64,000 bases of DNA from Bradyrhizobium sp. AZCC 2176. Lineage in GTDB: Bacteria; Pseudomonadota; Alphaproteobacteria; Rhizobiales; Xanthobacteraceae. Where the stretch lies: NCBI RefSeq assembly GCF_036924645.1, contig NZ_JAZHRX010000001.1, forward strand, positions 3,162,001 to 3,226,000. Direction: 5' to 3'. The position numbers were made by a program, and so were the translations under genes. Each line of letters opens with the position of its first letter. Position 1 is the stretch's first letter. The notes beneath the pieces were generated by a model. That model made no database searches. It was not told where the DNA came from and worked only from the letters and a program-made list of their open reading frames with translations. Below, piece after piece: positions 19,270 to 27,285 of this stretch.

Positions 19270-19358
19270 CTGTGATGAGGAAATCCCTTTTGTGATTGGC
19301 TTTAGCTTCCGCCAGACTGGCCTGACGTTCAACATTCTTCATCTCGGATACCCTGACA

Positions 19359-20174
19359 TTGGCCATCTTCGAGCCCGCCGGCCCCAATCGCTGGCAACCC
19401 ACGACACTTGCCGCCGGCCCCTTCGCCGGCCTGCAGGGCGGGGCAGTCGCAAGCCTGCTGACGGCCGAAATCGAGGCGCTGGCGGATCAACGGAAATGGG
19501 GCACGGCGATCGCCTCGTCGGCCTGGTTCCTGCGGCCGACGCCGATGACAATTTTGCGAACCGGGCTGTCTGTCGTCACCGAAGGCGGCCGCGTCAGTGT
19601 GATCGACAACACGCTCTGGCCCGTGAATGAGGACCAGCCCTGCGCGACCGTGCGGGTGACGCTGTCGCGTGAGCGTGCCGTCGAGGTGCCTGGGTTCATC
19701 GACCCCGAAAGTGACGCCGCCGATCCCACCCGGTTTCCGGTCCACACGAGGCGGGCCGCGCATGGCCGGCCCTGGTTCATGGACGCCATGGAGGCCAGCC
19801 AGGGCGACGGCGTCGCCTGGTTTCGCATGAACCAGGCTATCATCGACGGCGCAGGATCCTTATCGAACGCGCCGATGTCCTCGGTGCTGGGACCGGCGGA
19901 CTGGACCCATGGAATCGCCCGGCCGTTCCAGAATGTGGTGGCGGATCCGAATCCCAATCTGACGGTTCAGTTGTTCCGCCAGCCGCAAGGCGAATGGGTC
20001 GGCATTCGCGCCCAGACCAAATGGCGGCCGGCGGGCGGGGTGGGTGCCGGAAGCGGCGTCCTGCTCGATATTCACGGCGAGATCGGCCGGGTCTCGATGT
20101 CGGTGATTCTGGTGCCGTTTTCGCCCAGCCCGAAGGCCGAAGCCGCCGGGCGGCCGGCGCCGGCGTCAGATTAG
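19359..20174 (+). CDS. Acyl-CoA thioesterase-like hotdog protein
   Basis: A 271-residue protein with two hotdog-like halves as in TesB-type or DUF4442-like thioesterases. The first half has GPFAGLQGGAVASLL followed by ASSAWFLRPTPM, and the second has SSVLGPADWTHGIARPF. Members hydrolyse acyl-CoA esters. The start is a TTG at 19359 with no clear ribosome site, so the exact start is uncertain. It is divergent from a LysR regulator and may be controlled by it. A glutamate/aspartate catalytic residue could not be assigned with confidence. Confidence 0.72.
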   Translation: MAIFEPAGPNRWQPTTLAAGPFAGLQGGAVASLLTAEIEALADQRKWGTAIASSAWFLRPTPMTILRTGLSVVTEGGRVSVIDNTLWPVNEDQPCATVRVTLSRERAVEVPGFIDPESDAADPTRFPVHTRRAAHGRPWFMDAMEASQGDGVAWFRMNQAIIDGAGSLSNAPMSSVLGPADWTHGIARPFQNVVADPNPNLTVQLFRQPQGEWVGIRAQTKWRPAGGVGAGSGVLLDIHGEIGRVSMSVILVPFSPSPKAEAAGRPAPASD

Positions 20175-20231
20175 CTGTCCAAAACGCCCGACTTTCCGTC
20201 TTCATCCCCCTTCATGGGGGTGAACTGGAGT

Positions 20232-20267
20232 GCGGTTAACGTGACTTAAGCGGTTAACGTGACTTAA
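20232..20267. repeat. Perfect 18-bp tandem direct repeat upstream of the type I exporter
   Basis: GCGGTTAACGTGACTTAA occurs twice, head to tail, without a spacer (20232-20249 and 20250-20267). Each unit contains the palindrome GTTAAC. The pair ends 68 bp before the exporter ATG, a good place for tandem regulator sites, though replication slippage is an alternative. Confidence 0.8.
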
Positions 20268-20335
20268 ATAGACGGTGTCCGAAAACATCGCTAAAACCCG
20301 CACGTACCCTTATCCATTTCAAGAGATACGGATTA

Positions 20336-22084
20336 ATGGCAGCCGCTCCCGGCGTCCGGCGTTCCGAACTCGGTGAAGCGCTGCGCGCCTGTCGCAACGC
20401 TTTTCTCGGCGTCGGCGTCATGAGTTGCATGATCAATCTGCTGTACCTCACCGGCTCGATCTTCATGCTGGAGGTCTACGACCGCGTGCTGCCGAGCCGC
20501 AGCGTGCCGACCCTGGTTGGCTTGGTGATTCTTGCCGGCGGCCTCTACATCGCGCAAGGCGGCCTCGACTTGATCCGCGGCCGGATTCTCGGCCGCATTG
20601 GAACCGCGCTCGACGAAGCCATCAACGCCCGCGTGTTCGAAACCGTGGTGCGGTTGCCGCTGCTGGTCGGCGGGCGCAACGAGGGCCTGCAGCCGCTACG
20701 CGATCTCGACAATGTCAGGTCGTTTCTCGGCAGCATGGGGCCGGGCGCGTTCTTCGATCTGCCGTGGCTGCCGTTCTATCTCGCGATCTGCTTTGCGTTT
20801 CACTGGCTGCTCGGCGTCACCGCGCTGGTTGGCGCTATCATTCTGGTGACGCTGACCCTGATCACCGAGTTCCTGTCGCGCACGCCGGCAAAGGAGGCGA
20901 TGACGCTTGCGGCGCGGCGCAACGATCTGGCCGCCACCAGCCGCCGCAATGCCGAAGTGCTGGTCGCGATGGGCATGTCGGGGCGCCTGATGAGGCGCTG
21001 GAGCGAGGCCAACGAGACCTATCTGGCGGGCAACCAGCGCGCCAGCGACATTGCCGGCGGCCTCGGCGCCGTCGCAAAGGTCCTGCGCATGATGCTGCAA
21101 TCGGCGGTGCTCGCGGTCGGCGCCTACCTCGTGATCCACCAGGAAGCCACCGCCGGCATCATCATCGCGGGCTCGATCCTCAGCGCGCGCGCGCTGGCGC
21201 CGGTCGATCTCGCTATCGCCCACTGGAAGGGGTTTGTCGCCGCGCGCCAGAGCTGGCACCGCCTCACCAAACTCCTGGAGCAAATGCCGGCGCGGAACGA
21301 ACAGACCCTGCTGCAGGCGCCGTCGAAGCGGCTGTCGGTCGAGGCGGTCAGCATCGTACCGCCCGGCGACCAGCGTGTCGTCGTGCAGGACGTCAATTTC
21401 GCCGTCGAGGCCGGCAGCGGCGTCGGCGTCATCGGTCCGAGCGGATCGGGCAAATCGTCGCTGGTGCGGGCGCTGGTCGGCGTCTGGACGCCGGCCCGCG
21501 GCAAGGTGCGGCTCGACGGCGCGGCGCTCGACCAATGGTCGTCGGACGTGCTCGGCCGCCACATCGGCTATCTGCCGCAGGACGTCGAATTGTTCGCCGG
21601 CACTGTGGCGCAGAACATCTGCCGTTTCGACCCCGATGCGAAATCGGAGGCGATCATCGCCGCCGCCAAGGAAGCCGGCGTGCATGAGATGATCATCAAG
21701 ATGCGCGAGGGCTACGACACCCAGATAGGCGAGCAGGGCGCAGCATTGTCGGCAGGCCAGGCGCAGCGCGTGGCGCTGGCGCGCGCGCTCTACGGCAATC
21801 CGTTCCTGATTGTGCTCGACGAGCCGAACTCCAATCTCGACAGCGAGGGCGACGAGGCGCTGACGGGCGCGGTGCGCAGCGCCCGCGAGCGCGGCGCCAT
21901 CGTGGTCGTGGTGGCGCATCGGCCGATCGGCATCGAGGCGGTCGACCAATTGCTGGTGTTGAAGGACGGCCGCATGCAGGCGTTCGGTGCGAAGGAAACC
22001 GTGCTCGGCCAGGTGCTGCAGCGCGTAGCACCCCCGACGCCGATCAAGATCGTGTCCGAAGCAGGAGCCGCGAAAAAATCATGA
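20336..22084 (+). CDS. Type I secretion ABC transporter (PrtD/LapB family)
   Basis: A 582-residue inner-membrane exporter. The N-terminal half is a six-helix transmembrane domain (about 20-300, starting LGVGVMSCMINLLYLTGSIFM), and the C-terminal half is the nucleotide-binding domain: Walker A GPSGSGKSS at about 368, signature LSAGQAQRVALARAL at about 471, Walker B FLIVLDEPNSNLD. The segment EVYDRVLPSRS is characteristic of PrtD-like exporters. No N-terminal C39 peptidase-like domain is seen. It overlaps the membrane-fusion gene by four bases. A type I secretion substrate, the adhesin at 905-5875, is encoded 14 kb away. No TolC-like outer-membrane gene lies in the window. Confidence 0.94.
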   Translation: MAAAPGVRRSELGEALRACRNAFLGVGVMSCMINLLYLTGSIFMLEVYDRVLPSRSVPTLVGLVILAGGLYIAQGGLDLIRGRILGRIGTALDEAINARVFETVVRLPLLVGGRNEGLQPLRDLDNVRSFLGSMGPGAFFDLPWLPFYLAICFAFHWLLGVTALVGAIILVTLTLITEFLSRTPAKEAMTLAARRNDLAATSRRNAEVLVAMGMSGRLMRRWSEANETYLAGNQRASDIAGGLGAVAKVLRMMLQSAVLAVGAYLVIHQEATAGIIIAGSILSARALAPVDLAIAHWKGFVAARQSWHRLTKLLEQMPARNEQTLLQAPSKRLSVEAVSIVPPGDQRVVVQDVNFAVEAGSGVGVIGPSGSGKSSLVRALVGVWTPARGKVRLDGAALDQWSSDVLGRHIGYLPQDVELFAGTVAQNICRFDPDAKSEAIIAAAKEAGVHEMIIKMREGYDTQIGEQGAALSAGQAQRVALARALYGNPFLIVLDEPNSNLDSEGDEALTGAVRSARERGAIVVVVAHRPIGIEAVDQLLVLKDGRMQAFGAKETVLGQVLQRVAPPTPIKIVSEAGAAKKS

Positions 22085-23388
22085 CCGGTGAGCTGAAGGG
22101 CGCGCGGCGCTCGATACGGATGCATCTCATCGTCGGGCTTTCGCTGATGCTGGTTCTGGCCGGCGGATTCGGCGGCTGGGCCTCGACGGTGCAGATCTCC
22201 GGCGCGCTGATCGCGCCGGGTTCGGTAGTGGTCGATTCCAACGTCAAGAAGGTGCAGCACCCGACCGGCGGCGTGGTCGGCGAGGTCAGGGTGCGCGACG
22301 GCGATATCGTCAAGGCCGGCGACGTCGTGGTGCGGCTCGACGAGACCGTGGTCAAGGCTGGCCTCGCCATCGTCGTCAAGACGCTGAACGGATTGTGGGC
22401 GCGGGCGGCGCGGCTGGAAGCCGAGCAGCGCGGTCTCGACAAGATCAAGTTTCCCCCGCAGCTAACCGAGCGCGCCGACGACCCAGACGTCCGCGACGTC
22501 ATGGCGAGCGAAACCAAGCTGTTCGAGGTGCGCGTGTTCGGGCGTGCCGGACAGAAATCGCAGTTGCGCGAGCGGGTGGCGCAGCTCAACGAGGAAATCG
22601 CAGGGCTGACGGCGCAGGAACAGGCCAAGGAAAAGGAAGTCGCGCTGGTGGAAAAGGAGCTGGTCGGCGTGCGCCAGCTCTACGAGCAGCGCCTGATCCA
22701 GATCTCGCGGCTGACGGTGCTGGAACGCGACCTCGCCCGGCTGTCGGGCGAGCGCGCGCAATACATCGCCGCGCGCGCGCAGGCGAGGGGCAAGATCACC
22801 GAAACCGAGCTGCAGATCATCCAGGTCGACAAGGACGTGGTCAGCGAGGTCTCCAAGGACCTGCGCGAGACCAACGACAAGATCGGCGAGTTCGTCGAGC
22901 GCAAGGTCACAGCCGAGGATCAATTGCGCCGCATCGACATCCGCGCGCCGCAGGACGGCGTCGTGCTGCAGTCGACGGTGCACACCGTGGGCGGCGTGAT
23001 CACCGCCGGCGATGCCATCATGATGGTGGTGCCGAAGGCTGACGATCTCTCGGTCGAAGCCAAGGTCAATCCGCAGGACATCGACAAGCTGCAGATCGGC
23101 CAGAAGACGCTCTTGCGGCTGTCCGCCTTCAACCAGCGCACCACGCCGGAACTCAACGGTGTGGTGACCCGCGTCTCCGCCGACGTCACCACCGACCAGC
23201 GCACCGGCCAGAGCTACTACACCATCCGCGTCTCACTGCCGCCGGCCGAGGTCGCCCGCCTCGGCGAGGTCAAGATCATCCCGGGCATGCCGGTGGAAGC
23301 CTTCGTCCAGACCGGCGACCGCACGATGTTCTCCTATCTGATGAAGCCGTTCAGCGACCAGTTGATGCGCTCGTTCCGGGAGAGATGA
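22081..23388 (+). CDS. HlyD-family membrane fusion protein of the type I exporter
   Basis: A 435-residue periplasmic adaptor with one N-terminal membrane helix (about 15-36), a lipoyl/barrel-sandwich half (VKKVQHPTGGVVGEVRVRDGDIVKAGD), long coiled-coil helices (about 110-290, rich in E/Q/R), and a returning barrel segment DIRAPQDGVVLQSTVHTVGGVI. The PrtE/LapC-type C-terminal part (PEDID-like region, then GMPVEAFVQTGDRT) completes it. The ATG overlaps the exporter stop (ATGA), so the two proteins are made together. It should bridge the ABC exporter to an outer-membrane TolC-type channel encoded elsewhere. Confidence 0.94.
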   Translation: MTGELKGARRSIRMHLIVGLSLMLVLAGGFGGWASTVQISGALIAPGSVVVDSNVKKVQHPTGGVVGEVRVRDGDIVKAGDVVVRLDETVVKAGLAIVVKTLNGLWARAARLEAEQRGLDKIKFPPQLTERADDPDVRDVMASETKLFEVRVFGRAGQKSQLRERVAQLNEEIAGLTAQEQAKEKEVALVEKELVGVRQLYEQRLIQISRLTVLERDLARLSGERAQYIAARAQARGKITETELQIIQVDKDVVSEVSKDLRETNDKIGEFVERKVTAEDQLRRIDIRAPQDGVVLQSTVHTVGGVITAGDAIMMVVPKADDLSVEAKVNPQDIDKLQIGQKTLLRLSAFNQRTTPELNGVVTRVSADVTTDQRTGQSYYTIRVSLPPAEVARLGEVKIIPGMPVEAFVQTGDRTMFSYLMKPFSDQLMRSFRER

Positions 23389-23401
23389 TTCTCTCTCGGT
23401 C

Positions 23402-23421
23402 GTCCCTGCGAACGCAGGGAC
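23402..23421. terminator. Hairpin between convergent genes (half copy of family A repeat)
   Basis: GTCCCTGC-GAAC-GCAGGGAC is a perfect 8-bp stem with a 4-base loop, 13 bp after the HlyD stop and just before the convergent PncC-like stop. It matches one arm of the family A repeats at 47791, 52997 and 54294. There is no T-run, so termination strength is uncertain. Confidence 0.6.
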
Positions 23422-23439
23422 CCATAACCTACGATCGTC

Positions 23440-23922
23440 TTACCTCGACAAATTCTCCAGCAGCAGATTCAACGCCGTCTTCGCAAACGCCTGCATGTTG
23501 GCCTGCCGGTCGGTGCTGCCGGTTTCAAGCGTGAATACCGATCGCGCCGGCCCCGCCACCGCCATGCAGCTATGCCCGGCAGCATCGCCATAGCGGTTGC
23601 CGGTCGGCCCCGTCGCGCCGGTTTCCGACAAGCCCCAGTCGGTCGAGAAGCGCTGACGGACCTGGCTTGCCAGCAGCTTTGCGTAAGGCTCGGACGCCGA
23701 GCGGATGCCCTGCATCGTCTCGTCAGGAATATCCATCAATAGCCGCCGAGCGTCGCGGGTATAGACCACGGCGCCGCCGAGGAAATAGGCCGATGCGCCC
23801 GGCACTGACAGCAGCGCCGCCGAGATCAGGCCGCCGGTTGAAGATTCCGCCACCGCAATCGTCTGTTTCCGCGCGATCAGTTGAGCGGCAATCTTTTCAG
23901 CTATCGTCACAAGCTCTTTCAT
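23440..23922 (-). CDS. pncC: CinA-family nicotinamide-nucleotide amidohydrolase (PncC type)
   Basis: A 160-residue stand-alone PncC domain. ATG at 23922 follows a GGGAG box; the TTG four codons earlier overlaps that box and was rejected. The family motif AVAESSTGGLISAALLSVPGAS (about 24-45) and the later GATGPTGNRYGDAAGHS match CinA C-terminal domains, which deamidate nicotinamide mononucleotide to nicotinic acid mononucleotide in NAD recycling. The usual first glycine-rich loop GVAGPGG is replaced by TGATGPTG, so the branch is slightly divergent. It is transcribed towards the type I exporter and away from the amidohydrolases. Confidence 0.85.
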   Translation of the reverse strand: MKELVTIAEKIAAQLIARKQTIAVAESSTGGLISAALLSVPGASAYFLGGAVVYTRDARRLLMDIPDETMQGIRSASEPYAKLLASQVRQRFSTDWGLSETGATGPTGNRYGDAAGHSCMAVAGPARSVFTLETGSTDRQANMQAFAKTALNLLLENLSR

Positions 23923-24053
23923 CTCAACTCCCAAAAACTCCGCCAGTCATGTCCTCCTAGCACAGGAGGTCCACATTTGCCGAGTTGCGGGGTAGCGGTC
24001 GCCCTGATTGAATGGCTCAAACAGCCGCGCCCGCGGGCGAACGAGGAAACACC

Positions 24054-25139
24054 ATGACGTCGCCGCTTCCCGGCGGCGTGGATTGCGACTTGCATCCCGC
24101 CGTTCCGCATCTGACCAGCCTGTTGCCCTACATGAACGATTACTGGCGCGATCAGGTGACGACGCGCGGCATGACCGATTTGGTCTCGCAATCCTATCCG
24201 ACCAATTCGCCGATCTCGTCGCGGCCAGACTGGCGGCCGGCGCAGGGCAAGCCGGGCGCCGATCTCGCCGACATGCAGAAACAGGCACTCGATCGCTTTC
24301 AGGTGAGCTACGGTATCTGCAATCCGCTTTACGGCGTGCAGATGGTGTTTTCCGAAGACATGCAGGACGCATTCTGCCGCGCGCTGAACGACTGGCTGGC
24401 CAAGGAATGGCTCGACAGGGATGAACGGCTCCGCGGCTCGATCGTCATCCCCACGCAAAGCGTCGAAAAATCCGTCGCCGAAATCGAGCGCTGCGCCAAG
24501 GACAAGCGCTTTGTCCAGGTGCTGGTGCTTGTCATGGGCGACATGCCCTTGGGCAAACGCGCCTACTGGCCGATCTATGCCGCCGCCGAACGACTGGGCC
24601 TCACCATCGGCATCCATGCCGGCAGCGCCTATCACAACCCGCCGACCTCGGTCGGCTGGGGCTCCTATCACATCGAGGACTACGTCGCACAGGCCACTGC
24701 GTTCCAGACCCAGTTGACCAGCCTGATCGTGGAGGGCGTGTTCGCCCGGCATCCGAATCTGAAGATGGTGATGCTGGAAAGCGGCTTCACCTGGCTGCCG
24801 GCCTATCTGTGGCGGCTGCACAAGTTCTGGCGCGGCATACGGATGGAAACGCCGTGGGTCGATCGCGCGCCGCTGGAGATTGTGCGCAGCAACATCCGTT
24901 TCTCGCTGCAGCCGGTCGATGCGCCGCCGGATCCCGCAACCCTGAACCGCCTGTTTGACCATATGCAGTCAGACGAATTGCTCTTATTCTCGACCGACTA
25001 TCCGCACTGGCAATTCGACGGCGACGAGGTGCTGCCGCCGGGGTTGTCGCCCGATCTTGTTCGCAAGATCATGATCGACAATCCGCTCGCGACCTATAGC
25101 CGCCTCGATCAGGCGGCGATGAAGGAGACGACGCCATGA
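24054..25139 (+). CDS. Amidohydrolase (AMDH2/ACMSD-like TIM barrel), first paralogue
   Basis: A 361-residue metal-dependent hydrolase or decarboxylase of the amidohydrolase-2 superfamily. The start at 24054 is preferred because GAGGAAA precedes it at good spacing; ATG 24012 is an alternative. The N-terminal metal motif is DCDLHP (D-x-H-x-P variant). A histidine lies in GLTIGIHAG (about residue 190), and the C-terminal motif LLFSTDYPHWQFD carries the catalytic-site aspartate. LKMVMLESGFTWLP is also typical. It is about 45 percent similar by eye to the next gene, whose ATG overlaps this stop. Reactions in this family include hydrolysis and decarboxylation of aromatic or lactone compounds; the substrate is unknown. 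Confidence 0.87.
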   Translation: MTSPLPGGVDCDLHPAVPHLTSLLPYMNDYWRDQVTTRGMTDLVSQSYPTNSPISSRPDWRPAQGKPGADLADMQKQALDRFQVSYGICNPLYGVQMVFSEDMQDAFCRALNDWLAKEWLDRDERLRGSIVIPTQSVEKSVAEIERCAKDKRFVQVLVLVMGDMPLGKRAYWPIYAAAERLGLTIGIHAGSAYHNPPTSVGWGSYHIEDYVAQATAFQTQLTSLIVEGVFARHPNLKMVMLESGFTWLPAYLWRLHKFWRGIRMETPWVDRAPLEIVRSNIRFSLQPVDAPPDPATLNRLFDHMQSDELLLFSTDYPHWQFDGDEVLPPGLSPDLVRKIMIDNPLATYSRLDQAAMKETTP

Positions 25140-26245
25140 ATGTGCAGTTCCGCGACCGTCCGGAGCCCGCGTCACCCGTCAGCCTCAAGACCGCGATCGC
25201 CGATTGCGACATCCATCCGGCGCGCGCCACCGCGGACGAACTCTATCCGTTCCTGGAAAAACGCTGGCACGAACACCTCGAAGTCTACGGCAAGCAGGCC
25301 TATCACGGCATGATGGAAGGCCCGCCCTATCCGAAGGCGCAGCCTAATGCCTCGCGCCGCGACGCCTGGCCGCCGGAAGGCGGTCCCCAGGGCTCCTCGC
25401 TATCCTTCATGCAGAAGCAGCTTCTCGATCCCTACAACGTCGCGCTCGGCGTGCTCAATCCGCTCGCCAGCGGGCAGGGCCTGCGCAACCAGGATCTGGC
25501 CGGCGCGATCTGCACTGCGATCAACGACTGGCAGATCGAGAAATGGACAGCTAAGGATTCCCGCCTGAAGGCGTCGATCGTCGTCGCCAATGAGGATGGC
25601 CTGTCCGCCGCCGCCGAAATCCGCAGGCGCGCGGGAGACAAGAATTTCGTCCAGGTGCTGCTGCTCTCGCGCAATGTCGAGCCGCTCGGCCAGCGCCGCT
25701 ACTGGCCGATCTACGAGGCGGCGCAGGAGATCGGCCTGCCGGTCGGCGTCCACGCCTTCGGCTTCGGCGGCAATCCGCTCACCCCGTCCGGGTGGCCGAG
25801 CTTCTATATCGAGGAGATGGTCGGCCATGCGCAGTGCCAGCAGACCGCGCTGGCGAGCCTCGTGCTCGAAGGCGTGTTCGAGCGATACTCCAGGCTGAAG
25901 ATGGTTATGATCGAGGCCGGCTTCGGCTGGGCGCCGTCGCTGGCATGGCGGCTCGACAAAGGTTTCGAGCGACTGCACAGCGAGGTGCCGCATCTGAAAC
26001 GAAAGCCTTCGGAATACATCCGCGACCACATCTGGTGGACCACGCAACCAATGGAAGATCCGGAGCGCCGCGACCATCTGTTCCAGGTGATCGAATGGAT
26101 CGGCTGGGACAAGCTGTTGTTCGCCACCGATTACCCGCATTGGGATTTCGACGAGCCGTCGCGCGTGTTGCCGGCGGGCGTCAGCGACGCCAACCGCGAA
26201 GCGTTCTATCTCGGCAACGCGAAGAAGCTGTATGGTTTGAGCTGA
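25136..26245 (+). CDS. Amidohydrolase (AMDH2-like TIM barrel), second paralogue
   Basis: A 369-residue paralogue of the preceding protein. It keeps the metal motif IADCDIHP (about residue 22), VGVHAFGFGG at the position of the barrel histidine, LKMVMIEAGFGWAP and LLFATDYPHWDFD near the end. ATG overlaps the upstream stop (ATGA) and its own stop overlaps the Rieske start (TGATG), so the three proteins are probably translated in fixed ratio. Two related subunits from overlapping genes suggest a heteromeric enzyme or successive steps. The missing HAG signature in this copy (HAF instead) hints that the two sites differ. Confidence 0.87.
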   Translation: MNVQFRDRPEPASPVSLKTAIADCDIHPARATADELYPFLEKRWHEHLEVYGKQAYHGMMEGPPYPKAQPNASRRDAWPPEGGPQGSSLSFMQKQLLDPYNVALGVLNPLASGQGLRNQDLAGAICTAINDWQIEKWTAKDSRLKASIVVANEDGLSAAAEIRRRAGDKNFVQVLLLSRNVEPLGQRRYWPIYEAAQEIGLPVGVHAFGFGGNPLTPSGWPSFYIEEMVGHAQCQQTALASLVLEGVFERYSRLKMVMIEAGFGWAPSLAWRLDKGFERLHSEVPHLKRKPSEYIRDHIWWTTQPMEDPERRDHLFQVIEWIGWDKLLFATDYPHWDFDEPSRVLPAGVSDANREAFYLGNAKKLYGLS

Positions 26246-26658
26246 TGGCGCGACATGTGATTGCCCCGGTGGACGAGCTGCCGCCGGGTACACGAAAATT
26301 CCTCACCATCGACGAGCGTCCGATCGCGATCTTCAACATCAAGGGCGAGTTCTTCGGCCTGTTGAACCGCTGCCCGCATCAGGGCGCGGCCCTGTGCGAG
26401 GGCCCGCTGATCGGGCTCGCGCAATCCTCCGATCCCGGCGAGATCGAATACACCAAGCTCGGTGAAATCATCCGCTGCCCCTGGCACGGCTGGGAATTCG
26501 ACATCCGCACCGGGCAGTCCTATTGCGACCCCAAACGCTTTCGCGCCCGCGCCTATCCGGTCAATGTCGAGCCGGGATCGGCGGTGGTGAAGGGGCCGTA
26601 TGTCGCGGAGACGTTCGCCGTGTCGGTGGAGAGCGACTACGTGGTGGTGGATCTGTAG
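26245..26658 (+). CDS. Rieske-type [2Fe-2S] ferredoxin
   Basis: A 137-residue soluble Rieske protein. Cluster ligands are C43-P-H45 (RCPHQGAAL) and C78-P-W-H81 (RCPWHGWEFD), separated by 32 residues with an insertion between. It is the size of stand-alone ferredoxins that feed electrons to ring-hydroxylating oxygenases, but no oxygenase alpha subunit or reductase lies nearby. The start at 26245 overlaps the amidohydrolase stop; the much longer open frame upstream is antisense-like noise. Its tight coupling to two amidohydrolases is the interesting point; the electron partner is unknown. Confidence 0.92.
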   Translation: MARHVIAPVDELPPGTRKFLTIDERPIAIFNIKGEFFGLLNRCPHQGAALCEGPLIGLAQSSDPGEIEYTKLGEIIRCPWHGWEFDIRTGQSYCDPKRFRARAYPVNVEPGSAVVKGPYVAETFAVSVESDYVVVDL

Positions 26659-26883
26659 GGTCGTTGAAGCACGTCGTACGGCTGTACGACCAACCCAAAC
26701 TCGCCAGTAACGCTGCCGCAAATGCTCTGAATTGAGTTCCGCTTTCGGCGACATGTCGGACATCACTGGGCTTGTCGTCGACTCGCCCCTGTCGCGAATG
26801 ACCCCAATACGGAAGTCGGCCCGAGGAATAGCGTCTCGTCGTATCCAGTTCCGGCCGTCCACCCGGTGCCAGATATCAGACGT

Positions 26884-27126
26884 TCATCCGGCGGATCGGA
26901 TGCCTCTCGGGTCGATGCCTGGGTTCGAGGCGGCGTAGTCGATCTCGCCACGCGAAATACCGATATCCATTAGCTCCCTGTCACTTAGGTCGCACAAGTT
27001 AACTAATAGCCTCTGGCGTTTGCGCCGTTCCTGAAACGCACCCCAATATCTCTTGAAAAAACTGGAGACGCGCCGGGTCGATACGGCCGTCTGTCCCAAC
27101 CCTGTTGCACCATAGGTCGTGCGCAT
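26884..27126 (-). CDS. DUF1127 small protein
   Basis: An 80-residue protein with an AGGAG ribosome site 7 bases before ATG 27126. Its C-terminal half (LVNLCDLSDRELMDIGISRGEIDYAA) is the DUF1127/YjiS-like motif, an arginine-rich helix pair seen throughout alphaproteobacteria. Some DUF1127 proteins bind RNA or influence RNA turnover and stress responses; a role here is not predictable. Length is at the upper end for the family because of a non-conserved N-terminus of about 30 residues. It is one of two DUF1127 genes in the window. Confidence 0.88.
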   Translation of the reverse strand: MRTTYGATGLGQTAVSTRRVSSFFKRYWGAFQERRKRQRLLVNLCDLSDRELMDIGISRGEIDYAASNPGIDPRGIRSAG

Positions 27127-27285
27127 CGCGGCATCTCCTGGGTGTTGTTCTACCCAGACGAGGGTGCCAAGGCGTGACCGAGCGCGCTTGACATCCGGCT
27201 TACATTTTCCTCACCGGCGGCTTATTCTTTACGTCCAAGCGATGCTAGAGCCCCGATGATCGGAGCCACCTGAGGGATTGGCAGC

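Noticed and set aside
25792..26658. A longer Rieske protein of 288 residues
   Set aside because: The first 151 codons are out of frame with, and overlap, the second amidohydrolase. The coupled ATG at 26245 gives a complete Rieske domain.
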